Shown here one piece after another: positions 1-7,698 of a stretch of 64,000 nucleotides of DNA. The DNA is taken from NCBI GenBank assembly GCA_964447285.1, contig CAYURO010000007.1, forward strand, positions 1-64,000. Reading direction: 5' to 3'. The notes under the pieces are model-generated. The model was not told the origin of the DNA. It searched no databases and worked only from the letters and a program-made list of their open reading frames with translations. Positions within the stretch are counted from its first letter, which is position 1; each line of letters begins with the position of its first letter. The position numbers and the translations under genes were made by a program. The DNA comes from CAJBNH01 sp964447285. Its GTDB lineage: Bacteria > Myxococcota_A > UBA9042.

Positions 1-42
1 CGTCATGCGACGACCTGGGCGTTGACAAAGGAGTAGTCACGT

Positions 43-176
43 CCTCTCCATGCTCACCCACGGCCGGCTCAACGCCGCCCGGCAGGGCGACATAGAGAGG
101 GGACCTCCGACCAACGGCCCCTCTCTATGTCGCGTGAAGTGCTTGTTCTACAAGCATTGTAGTGAGCATGGAGAGG
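43..176. repeat. Nested inverted repeat / possible structured RNA
   Basis: Two perfect inverted repeats share one dyad axis near base 110. The outer arms are 43-57 and 162-176 (15 bp) and the inner arms are 87-102 and 118-133 (16 bp, 15-nt loop). A ten-base motif, CATRGAGAGG, therefore appears four times in alternating orientation at 43-52 (minus), 91-100 (plus), 120-129 (minus) and 167-176 (plus). Between the arms there are smaller hairpins at 63-67/79-83 and 141-146/150-155, so a cloverleaf-like fold closed by the outer stem is possible. A further alternative hairpin is 148-153/157-162. No convincing ORF covers it. It could be a small RNA, a miniature transposon-like element or an array of protein-binding sites; the sequence alone does not decide. 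In the rest of 1-476 I see only a 10-bp palindrome at 269-278 and a TACACT box at 418-423. Confidence 0.6.
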
Positions 177-476
177 GTGGCGCCGACAGGCGACGGGGTG
201 AGGCGCGATCCCGTCTTCCGGTCCACACGTTTCGATCAGACCTGCCGGTCGCAGACGCGAGGAAAATGTGACTAGTCATCGGGCACCGAGGCCCGTCCCA
301 ACCCGGAACTCGGGGACAGGATGACGATCGCGTCCGCCGACCTCGCGCAGCAGCTTCCGACCAGCAGGCTCCTCACGCCCCGCCGCGCCACCCCGTGACG
401 CCCCCCATCAGCCGCCGTACACTCCCGCCCGCGCCAGGGACCGCCCCCGTCTCGCCCCACCGTGCGCAAGGTCGCC

Positions 477-1481
477 ATGCGTCTGCCCATCTGTTTCGCC
501 GTCGCCCTCTGCACCATCGCCCTGTTGCCCGCGACCGTCCAAGCCCAGGGCGCGTGGCGCACGTTCACGGGCGAGGCGATGTCTACCCGCATCCAGGTCA
601 TCGTCCCCGACCGTCCAGAGGCCGAAGGCGACGCCGACGTCGTGTTCTCGATCTTCCGCGAGGCCGAGGCGCGCATGAGCGAGTGGCGCCCGAACTCGCC
701 GCTGACGGCCGTGAGTGCCGGGGCAGGTGGCCCCGCGGTGTCGGTGCCGAACGACGTGCGCGAGATCCTGGCGGTGGCGCGGCGCGTGGGCTATGCGACG
801 GACGGCGCGTTCGACGCGACCTGGGCGGCGCTGTGGGGCGTGTGGGACTTCTCGGAGAAGAGCGCACACCGCGTGCCAGACCCTGCCGAGATCCAACGGC
901 GCCTGCCCCTGATCGACTACCGCCAGATCGAGCTGGACCCCGAGGCGAGGACGGCGCGGCTGGCCAAGGTGGGGGCCAAGCTGGGTCTCGGCGGGATTGC
1001 CAAGGGGTGGGCGTTGGAGCGGGCGGCCGAGGCGCTCGAGCGGCGCGGCGTTACTGCGTTTTCGCTCTCGGGGGGCGGCCAGGTGCTGGTGCGCGGCTTG
1101 AAGGACGGCCGACCGTGGCGCGTCGGCGTTCGCAACCCGCGGGGCGGCATGGAGGATCTGCTGGGCGTGCTCGAGGTGTCCAACGTCTCGGTCTCGACCA
1201 GCGGCGACTACGAGCACGCGTTCGAGGTGGCCGGCGTGCGCTACCACCACATCCTGGACCCGCGCACCGGTTGGCCGGCTCGGGGGCTGCGCAGCGCGAC
1301 GGTGGTGATGGACGACGCGACGTGGGCCGACGCGCTGTCGACGGCGTTCATCGTGTTGGGGCGCGAGCGGGCGCTGTGGTTCGCGACCTGGTTCCCGGGC
1401 GTCGAGTGCCTGCTGATCGACGACGACGGCCGGTTGTGGCCGAGCCGCGGACTGGTCGGACGGCTGACGCTGGCCAAGTAG
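477..1481 (+). CDS. apbE: FAD:protein FMN transferase, ApbE family
   Basis: ApbE enzymes act outside the cytoplasm and attach FMN from FAD to a Thr or Ser of flavoproteins such as the Nqr and Rnf subunits. The 334-residue product starts with a Sec-type signal peptide ending near QAQ, with no lipobox Cys. The family motifs are present in order: GGIAKG near residue 170, SGGGQ near 198, TSGDYE near 241, HILDPRTG near 259, and the metal-site segment with ADALSTAF near 282. I chose the ATG at 477 because AAGG lies five bases upstream; a GTG at 462 in frame is the alternative. No obvious flavoprotein substrate is encoded next to it, so its target is unknown. A much more divergent paralogue lies at 26659-27792. 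Confidence 0.9.
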   Translation: MRLPICFAVALCTIALLPATVQAQGAWRTFTGEAMSTRIQVIVPDRPEAEGDADVVFSIFREAEARMSEWRPNSPLTAVSAGAGGPAVSVPNDVREILAVARRVGYATDGAFDATWAALWGVWDFSEKSAHRVPDPAEIQRRLPLIDYRQIELDPEARTARLAKVGAKLGLGGIAKGWALERAAEALERRGVTAFSLSGGGQVLVRGLKDGRPWRVGVRNPRGGMEDLLGVLEVSNVSVSTSGDYEHAFEVAGVRYHHILDPRTGWPARGLRSATVVMDDATWADALSTAFIVLGRERALWFATWFPGVECLLIDDDGRLWPSRGLVGRLTLAK

Positions 1482-1641
1482 GACCGGTTGGGTCGCGTAT
1501 TTGTCCAAGCGTGGACTTCACTTGACGAAATTGCCGCAGCGCGTCATGCGCCAACCCGGGCAGATTCCGGTTGCGTGCGGTGTTGTCCCGTGTAGCCTAC
1601 GGCGGTTCCCCCCGGTAGGCCCCCCATTCGCGAGGAGTCCC

Positions 1642-2508
1642 ATGAGCAACATCGTCCGCTGTGGCCTGATCCAGTGCAGCAACCCCATCAACGACGAGAC
1701 GGTGCCGGTTGCCGACATCCAGAAGGCCATGTTCGAAAAGCACATCCCCTTCATCGAAGAGGCGGGGCGTCGCGGGGTGCAGATCCTTTGCCTGCAAGAG
1801 ATCTTCAACGGCCCGTACTTCTGTCCCAGCCAGGACAAGCGGTGGTACGGCGCGGCTGAACACGTTCCGGGTCCCACGACGAACGCGCTGGCGGAGTACG
1901 CGAAGAAGTACGAGATGGTCATCATCGTGCCCGTCTACGAAGAGCACATGCGCGGCGTCTACTACAACACGGCGGCCGTCATCGACGCCGACGGCTCGTA
2001 CCTGGGCAAGTACCGCAAGCAGCACATCCCGCAGACGGCCGGCTTCTGGGAGAAGTACTTCTTCAAGCCCGGCGACGGCGGCTATCCGGTGTTCCAGACG
2101 CGCTATGCCACCATCGGCGTGTACATCTGCTACGACCGCCACTTCCCCGAGGGCGCGCGCTGCCTTGGCTTGAACGGCGCCGAGATCGTCTTCAACCCGT
2201 CGGCCACCGTCGAAGGCCTGTCGCAGTACCTGTGGAAGCTCGAGCAGCCCGCCCACGCGGTGGCCAACGGCTACTACGTCGGCGCCATCAACCGCGTCGG
2301 GACCGAGGCCCCCTGGAACATCGGGCGCTTCTACGGCCAGTCCTACTTCGTCAATCCGCGCGGCCAGATCATCGCCGAGGCCTCGACGGACAAGGACGAG
2401 CTGGTGGTCACCGACCTGGACCTGAAGATGATCGACGAGGTCCGCCAGACTTGGCAGTTCTACCGCGACCGCCGTCCGGACGCATACGACGAGCTGGTCA
2501 CGATGTAG
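1642..2508 (+). CDS. Beta-ureidopropionase-type carbon-nitrogen hydrolase
   Basis: This is a nitrilase-superfamily amidohydrolase of 288 residues. The Glu-Lys-Cys triad is visible as E53 (in LQEIFNGPYF), K126 (in KYRKQHIP) and C163 (in YICYDRHFPE). This form of the family hydrolyses N-carbamoyl-beta-alanine or N-carbamoyl-beta-aminoisobutyrate to the beta-amino acid, CO2 and ammonia, the third step of reductive pyrimidine degradation. The assignment over other carbamoyl amidases rests on context, since the next gene is dihydropyrimidinase. The ATG at 1642 follows GAGGA at good spacing; an upstream in-frame GTG at 1501 would add about 47 poorly conserved residues. A second nitrilase-family gene, aguB at 57910, is clearly different. 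Confidence 0.88.
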   Translation: MSNIVRCGLIQCSNPINDETVPVADIQKAMFEKHIPFIEEAGRRGVQILCLQEIFNGPYFCPSQDKRWYGAAEHVPGPTTNALAEYAKKYEMVIIVPVYEEHMRGVYYNTAAVIDADGSYLGKYRKQHIPQTAGFWEKYFFKPGDGGYPVFQTRYATIGVYICYDRHFPEGARCLGLNGAEIVFNPSATVEGLSQYLWKLEQPAHAVANGYYVGAINRVGTEAPWNIGRFYGQSYFVNPRGQIIAEASTDKDELVVTDLDLKMIDEVRQTWQFYRDRRPDAYDELVTM

Positions 2509-2617
2509 CTGGCCCGGGCCTGCACCCGCACCGTCTCGAACCGAACCCAGGAACCCAATCCGCCGCCGGATCCGGTCCCGTCGCCCCCTGTAACCGTTTC
2601 ACCCGCCAAGGAAATCC

Positions 2618-4027
2618 ATGGGCATCCTGATCAAGAACGGCACCATCGTCACCGCCAGCGAGCACTTCGTGGGCGACGTGTACAGCGAAGACGGCATCAT
2701 TCGCGCGGTCGGCAAGGCGTTGCAGGCGCCGATGGGCAGCGAGGTGATCGACGCGTCGGGCCAGTTCGTGTTCCCCGGCGGCGTCGACCCGCACGTGCAC
2801 ATGGAGCTGCCGTTCATGGGGGGCGTCAGCTCGGACGACTTCTACACGGGCACGGCGGCGGGCGTGGCGGGCGGCACCACCACCATCATCGACTTCATCA
2901 TCCCCCATCGAAACCAGAGCTTGCTGGACGCCCGCGACCAGACGCTGGCCAAGGCGTCCAAGGCCGTCGCCGACTACGGGCTGCACATGGCGGTGACGTG
3001 GTTCGACGACTCGGTCAAGCGGGACATGGGGCGGGTGTTTCGCGAGGACGGCATCCAATCCTTCAAGATCTTCATGGCCTACCGCGGCGCGATCGGGGTG
3101 GACGACGTCGAGCTGGTGGGCGTGCTGGATGCGGCCCACGACCTGGGCGCGCTGGTCACGTCGCACTGTGAACACGGCGATGCGGTCGTGGCCCTGCAAA
3201 AGCGTCTGATCGCACAAGGGAAGACCGAGCCGAAGTACCACGCGCACAGCCGCCCCAGCTTTCTGGAGGGCGAGGCGACGAACCGGGTGATTGCGCTGGC
3301 CCGCGCCACCGGCACCGCCCGCAACGGCCACGACGCCACCGCCGCCGACGCGCCCCCCGTCTACATCGTGCACCTGACCTGCCGCGAGTCGATGGACGCC
3401 GTGACGCGCGCCCGCAGCGAGGGCCAGATCGTGCACGTCGAGACCTGCCCCCAGTACCTGCTGCTCGACGACAGCGTGTACGACAAGCCGGATTTCGAGG
3501 GCGCGGCGTATGTGATGAGTCCGCCGATCCGCCCGCACGGTCACCAGGAGTACCTGTGGAACGCGTTGCGCGCCGGCCAGGTCGACGTCGTGGCCACCGA
3601 CCACTGCCCCTTCATGCAAGAGACCCAGAAGATCAAGGGTTTGCACGACTTCACCAAGATCCCCAACGGCGCCGCGGGCATCGAGAACCGCATGGCGCTG
3701 ATGTACACGTACGGGGTGGCGTCGGGCCGGATCACGCTCGAGCAGTTCGTAGACGTGTGCTGCACCCGCCCCGCCAAGCTGTTCGGCATCCATCCGCGCA
3801 AGGGGGCGATCACCGTGGGCGCCGACGCCGATCTCGTGATCTACGACCCGACGGGCAGCTATCGCGTGTCGGCCAAGACGCACCGGCACAACGTCGACCG
3901 CAACATCTTCGAAGGCTTCGAGATCAAGGGCAGGGTCACGACCACGATCGTCAACGGCCGCGTGCAGTTCCATGACGGCGACCTGCGGGTTGAGCGCGGC
4001 GCTGGCCGTTACCTGCGGCGGACCTGA
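2618..4027 (+). CDS. hydA: Dihydropyrimidinase (D-hydantoinase)
   Basis: A cyclic amidohydrolase of 469 residues that opens the ring of dihydrouracil or dihydrothymine to give N-carbamoyl-beta-amino acids. The binuclear metal site is intact: H59 and H61 (DPHVHME), the carboxylated lysine K150 (FKIFMAYRG), H183 (TSHCEHG), H252 (IVHLTC) and D328 (ATDHCPF). The length is normal for the family. It sits 109 bp after the beta-ureidopropionase gene in the same direction, so the two probably share a transcript. The enzyme that makes its substrate, PreTA, is encoded far away at 34989-37561. An allantoinase or hydantoinase role is the main alternative, but the neighbours fit pyrimidine breakdown better. 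Confidence 0.95.
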   Translation: MGILIKNGTIVTASEHFVGDVYSEDGIIRAVGKALQAPMGSEVIDASGQFVFPGGVDPHVHMELPFMGGVSSDDFYTGTAAGVAGGTTTIIDFIIPHRNQSLLDARDQTLAKASKAVADYGLHMAVTWFDDSVKRDMGRVFREDGIQSFKIFMAYRGAIGVDDVELVGVLDAAHDLGALVTSHCEHGDAVVALQKRLIAQGKTEPKYHAHSRPSFLEGEATNRVIALARATGTARNGHDATAADAPPVYIVHLTCRESMDAVTRARSEGQIVHVETCPQYLLLDDSVYDKPDFEGAAYVMSPPIRPHGHQEYLWNALRAGQVDVVATDHCPFMQETQKIKGLHDFTKIPNGAAGIENRMALMYTYGVASGRITLEQFVDVCCTRPAKLFGIHPRKGAITVGADADLVIYDPTGSYRVSAKTHRHNVDRNIFEGFEIKGRVTTTIVNGRVQFHDGDLRVERGAGRYLRRT

Positions 4028-4215
4028 ACCCCGGCGGGAAGCTGGGCGAGGCGTCCCAAAGCGAGACAGTGCCGCGTCGTCGGTCGGGAATGCGTGACAC
4101 CGGCGCCGTAGAGGTGTTCAATACGCGCTCGCCTGCCGCCGGCCACCCCTCGCCGGCATCGAGCGGGCCACACTCGCCCGGCTCCCCAAGCCCGGCGCTC
4201 CTTCGGAGGATAGTC

Positions 4216-5766
4216 ATGGTAGTCCAGTCGGTCGGCCTTTCGGGTCAGACGCAGTCCAACGGCACCGTTCCCCGCTACACCGGCCGCGATTACGCGTTCG
4301 CCGAGTACACCACGGCCCGCAACTTCATCAACGGTCAGTTCAAGGACTCGGTCACCGGCCAGGTGATGGACGTCGAGAACCCGCGCTATGGCAAGAACTT
4401 CGGCAAGGTCGTCGTGTCCAGCACGGCCGATCTCGACGAGGCGGTGGCCGTCGCCAAGGCCGCGCAGCCCAAGTGGAAGACCGTCCCGATGAAGGAGAAG
4501 GCGGACATCCTGTACCGCTTCAAGCAGATCATGGAGCGGGACATGGAGGAGCTGTGCTGGCTCCTCTCGGCCGAGAACGGCAAGACGTACCCCGAGTCGT
4601 TCGGCGACATCGACAAGGGCCTCGAGGTCTGCGAGTACGCGATTTCGCTGCCGAACATCGCCAACGCCCAGGCGGGTGGTCAGCTCGACGTCAGCCGCGG
4701 CATCAGCTGCCGGGTCCAGCAAGAGGCCCTCGGCGTCGTGGCCGGCATCGCGCCGTTCAACTTCCCCATCATGGTCCCGCTCTGGATGATCCCCAACGCC
4801 CTGATGGCGGGCAATTCCTTCGTGCTCAAGCCCGCTTCGTACGTGCCCTACGGCGCCATGCGGATCGCCGCCGCGCTGAAGGAAGCTGGCCTGCCCGACG
4901 GCGTGTTCAACGTGGTCTACGGCCGCCGCGACATCGTCTCGGGCATCGCCGATCACGACGACATCAAGGCCGTGGGCTTCGTCGGCTCGACGCCCGTCGC
5001 CAAGATGCTGTACGGCCGCGGCTCGACCCTGGGCAAGCGGATGCTGTGCCTGGGCAGCGCCAAGAACCACATGATCGTGGTGCCCGACGCCGACCTCGAG
5101 CTGACGGCGACGACGGCTGTGGCTTCGGCCTACGGTTGCGCGGGCCAGCGCTGCATGGCGGCAACGGTCATGGTCGCGGTGGGCGACGTCCAGCACATCA
5201 TCGACCGCATGGTCGAGATCGCGAAGAAGATCAAGCTGGGCAAGGACATGGGCCCGATCATCACCGCCGAGGACAAGAAGCGCATCGTCGGTCACATCGA
5301 CGCTGCAGAGAAGGCGGGCGCCAAGGTGCTGATCGACGGCCGCAACCAGACGGTCGACGGCGCCGAGGGCGGCAACTGGGTCGGCCCGACCATCCTCGAC
5401 AACGTGACCACGGCGATGCCCGCGTCTTGCGAAGAGATCTTCGGGCCGGTCCTGTCGATCGTCCACGCGGCGACCCTCGACGAGGCCCTGGCCATCGCCA
5501 ACGCGGTCCCGTACGGCAACGGCGGCTCGATCTTCACCCAGAACGGCGGCACGGCGCGCTACGCGGTCGAGCGGCTGGACGTGGGCATGATGGGCGTCAA
5601 CGTCGGCGTTCCCGTCCCGCGCGAGCCCTTCGCTTTCGGCGGCTGGAAGGACAGCGGCTTCGGCCACGGCGACATCACCGGCTGGGGCGGCTTCCTGTTC
5701 TGGACGCGCGCCAAGAAGACGACCGAGAAGTGGGCGCTGCAGAGCGACTCCACCTGGATGTCCTAG
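4216..5766 (+). CDS. mmsA: Methylmalonate-semialdehyde dehydrogenase (CoA-acylating)
   Basis: An aldehyde dehydrogenase of 516 residues that oxidises malonate or methylmalonate semialdehyde to acetyl-CoA or propionyl-CoA with NAD and CoA, releasing CO2. The catalytic Cys is C313 in GQRCMA. As in other CoA-acylating members, the usual ALDH general-base Glu is replaced by the AKNH segment at about 282-285. GGAGGA at 4205-4210 supports the ATG at 4216. An in-frame ATG at 4069 would add 49 low-complexity residues without a better ribosome site. Between dihydropyrimidinase and the aminotransferase, it would finish uracil or thymine catabolism by removing the semialdehyde. It may also serve valine or inositol breakdown. 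Confidence 0.92.
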   Translation: MVVQSVGLSGQTQSNGTVPRYTGRDYAFAEYTTARNFINGQFKDSVTGQVMDVENPRYGKNFGKVVVSSTADLDEAVAVAKAAQPKWKTVPMKEKADILYRFKQIMERDMEELCWLLSAENGKTYPESFGDIDKGLEVCEYAISLPNIANAQAGGQLDVSRGISCRVQQEALGVVAGIAPFNFPIMVPLWMIPNALMAGNSFVLKPASYVPYGAMRIAAALKEAGLPDGVFNVVYGRRDIVSGIADHDDIKAVGFVGSTPVAKMLYGRGSTLGKRMLCLGSAKNHMIVVPDADLELTATTAVASAYGCAGQRCMAATVMVAVGDVQHIIDRMVEIAKKIKLGKDMGPIITAEDKKRIVGHIDAAEKAGAKVLIDGRNQTVDGAEGGNWVGPTILDNVTTAMPASCEEIFGPVLSIVHAATLDEALAIANAVPYGNGGSIFTQNGGTARYAVERLDVGMMGVNVGVPVPREPFAFGGWKDSGFGHGDITGWGGFLFWTRAKKTTEKWALQSDSTWMS

Positions 5767-5786
5767 CTCACCGCAGGTTCTGAAGC

Positions 5787-5836
5787 GCGGTGCGGCCCGG
5801 GTGCCCTCCCTTTGCGAGGCGCCCGGGCCGTGCCGC
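5787..5836 (+). other. Strong intercistronic hairpin between mmsA and aminotransferase
   Basis: A 19-base arm at 5787-5805 pairs along its whole length with 5818-5836, with only three G-U wobbles and a 12-nt loop. No T-run follows, so it is not a classical intrinsic terminator. It lies in the 108-bp gap between mmsA and the aminotransferase gene, 38 bp before the ATG of the latter. It could set the relative expression of the two genes through mRNA processing, partial termination or protection of the 3' end. Confidence 0.6.
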
Positions 5837-5874
5837 TTGCATCGCCCCTTCCCCCAGTCCCCAGCGAGGATCCC

Positions 5875-7233
5875 ATGGGTTCCACTCTCACCGGCTCTCC
5901 CATCTCCAACGCGAAGATGTCTTCCGAAGAGATGATCGACATCTGCAAGAAGCACACGCTGTACACGTGGTCGGCCACCGATCAGGTCTCGCCGCTGCCC
6001 GTCGAGCGCGCTGAGGGCGTCTACCTCTACACGCCGGACGGCAAGCGCATTCTGGACTTCAACAGCCAGCTGATGAGCGTGCTGATCGGCCACGGTCACC
6101 CGCGCGTCATCCAGGCGATGAAGGACCAGCTGGACCAGCTGATCTTCGTGTACCCGCAGACCGCCACGGCCGCCCGCGCCCGTCTGGCCAAGCTGATGCA
6201 CGAGGTCGTGCCGGGCATGGAGAGCTTCTTCTACACACTGGGCGGCGCCGAGGCGAACGAGAACGCCATCCGCATGGCGCGCCTGTTCACCGGTCGGCAG
6301 AAGATCCTCAGTCGCTACCGCGCGTACCACGGCGGCACCAACCTGACGCTGCAGCTGACCGGCGACCCCCGCCGCTGGTCGGCCGAGCCCGGATCGCCGG
6401 GCATCATCCGCGTCATGGACCCCCAGCCCTACACCTACTCGTTCGGCAACACGCCGGAAGAGAAGGCCGAGCAGAACCTGATCTACCTGGAAGAGACCAT
6501 CCAGTACGAGGGGCCGAACAACATCGCCGCCATGATCGTCGAGACGGTCACGGGCACCAACGGCCTGCTGGTCCCGCCCGCCAACTGGTTCCAGGGCTTG
6601 CGCAAGCTGCTGACCAAGTACGGCATCCTGCTGATCTGCGACGAAGTCATGGCCGGCATGGGCCGCACTGGCAAGATGATGGCGTACGAGCACTTCGGCA
6701 TCATCCCGGACATGGTGACGATGGCGAAGGGCCTGACCAGCTCGTACTTCCCGCTAGGCGCCGTCGGCGTGAACCCTGCGATCTCCGACTACTTCCACAA
6801 GAACAACTACCCGGGCGGTCTGACCTACAACTCGCACCCGGTGGGCATGGCGACTGCCGAGGCCGTCATCCGCGTGATGATGGAAGAGGGCATGATCGAG
6901 AACGCGGCGAAGATGGGCAAGGTCATGCGGTCCGAGATGGATCGGCTGCAGGCCAAGCACCCGTCGTTCGGCGACGGCCGCTGCATCGGCCTGTTCGGCA
7001 TGGTCGACGTGCGCAAGAACAGCAAGGGCGACCTGATCGCGCCGTACAACGGCTCGCACCCGGCCATGAACAAGCTGACCGCGTTCTTCCGCGACAACGG
7101 CCTGTTCACGTTCGTGCGGTGGGCCAACTTCACCTGCAACCCGCCGATCTGCATCACGGAAGCGCAGCTGAAGGAAGGCTTCGAGATCATCGACCGCGGC
7201 TTGGACATCACCGACGAGGCGTTTGAGGGATGA
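5875..7233 (+). CDS. Class III PLP aminotransferase, probably beta-alanine/beta-aminoisobutyrate
   Basis: An omega-amino-acid transaminase of 452 residues. D256 (LLICDEVMAGMG) should bind the pyridine nitrogen of PLP, and K285 (TMAKGLTSS) forms the Schiff base. Related enzymes move the amino group of beta-alanine, taurine or beta-aminoisobutyrate to pyruvate or 2-oxoglutarate. Here the neighbours point to conversion of the beta-amino acids from pyrimidine breakdown to the semialdehydes used by mmsA just upstream. The start at 5875 follows GCGAGGAT at suitable spacing; an in-frame ATG at 5812 falls inside the upstream hairpin and is unlikely. The stop overlaps the next start as ATGA. Taurine specificity cannot be excluded from sequence. 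Confidence 0.88.
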   Translation: MGSTLTGSPISNAKMSSEEMIDICKKHTLYTWSATDQVSPLPVERAEGVYLYTPDGKRILDFNSQLMSVLIGHGHPRVIQAMKDQLDQLIFVYPQTATAARARLAKLMHEVVPGMESFFYTLGGAEANENAIRMARLFTGRQKILSRYRAYHGGTNLTLQLTGDPRRWSAEPGSPGIIRVMDPQPYTYSFGNTPEEKAEQNLIYLEETIQYEGPNNIAAMIVETVTGTNGLLVPPANWFQGLRKLLTKYGILLICDEVMAGMGRTGKMMAYEHFGIIPDMVTMAKGLTSSYFPLGAVGVNPAISDYFHKNNYPGGLTYNSHPVGMATAEAVIRVMMEEGMIENAAKMGKVMRSEMDRLQAKHPSFGDGRCIGLFGMVDVRKNSKGDLIAPYNGSHPAMNKLTAFFRDNGLFTFVRWANFTCNPPICITEAQLKEGFEIIDRGLDITDEAFEG

Positions 7234-7682
7234 TTCGCATTCTGATTTTCGTCGCCTTGGTCCTGCTGGTCGCCTGGTGGGTCTACAAGCTCGCCATGCG
7301 GCTGCAGGCGAAGGTGCGGGGCACGCCTCTGTCCGGAAAGCTGGTTCAGCACCACCCGAACGGCCGCGTGAGCGTCGAGCGGACGCTGCGCGACGGCATG
7401 ATGGACGGTCCCTGGCTGACTTGGGATGCCAACGGCAACAAGCTGGCGGAAGGGGCGTACGAGAACGGCATCGTCCACGGCACCGAGGTCGACTACGGGC
7501 CCAATGGCATGAAAGTGCGCGAGGTTCAGTGGGTCCACGGCCGTCGTCACGGCACAGCCCGCGTTTGGGACACCCCGGACGGCGAACCCCGGCTGCTGTG
7601 CTACGTCCACGCCGACGACGACAAGGCCGCCCACGACGGGGCCTGCTCGCGCGCTGAAGAGGAAGCTCCTCCACCCAGCTGA
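7230..7682 (+). CDS. Small membrane-anchored MORN/YwqK-like repeat protein
   Basis: The product has 150 residues. Residues 3-19 form one hydrophobic helix, and the rest would lie on one side of the membrane. The soluble part carries repeated units of about 22 residues built on Gly, Asn/Asp and aromatic positions (HPNGRVSVERTLRDG, DANGNKLAEGAYENG, GPNGMKVREVQWVHG), resembling the MORN or YwqK antitoxin-like repeat. Its ATG overlaps the stop of the aminotransferase gene (ATGA), so translation is probably coupled to the catabolic operon. Its role is unknown. Such repeats usually serve as binding scaffolds, and nothing here resembles a toxin partner. Confidence 0.75.
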   Translation: MIRILIFVALVLLVAWWVYKLAMRLQAKVRGTPLSGKLVQHHPNGRVSVERTLRDGMMDGPWLTWDANGNKLAEGAYENGIVHGTEVDYGPNGMKVREVQWVHGRRHGTARVWDTPDGEPRLLCYVHADDDKAAHDGACSRAEEEAPPPS

Positions 7683-7698
7683 CACGAATTCGCGTTGG

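Noticed and set aside
22..27. TTGACA as a -35 box at the window start
   Set aside because: No -10-like hexamer lies 16-18 bp downstream.
50..271. 73-codon ORF over the nested inverted repeat
   Set aside because: The repeat structure explains the sequence better, and the peptide has no features of a real protein.
4009..6693. 894-codon minus-strand ORF opposite mmsA and the aminotransferase
   Set aside because: Shadow of two well-recognised plus-strand enzymes; no ribosome site or domain.
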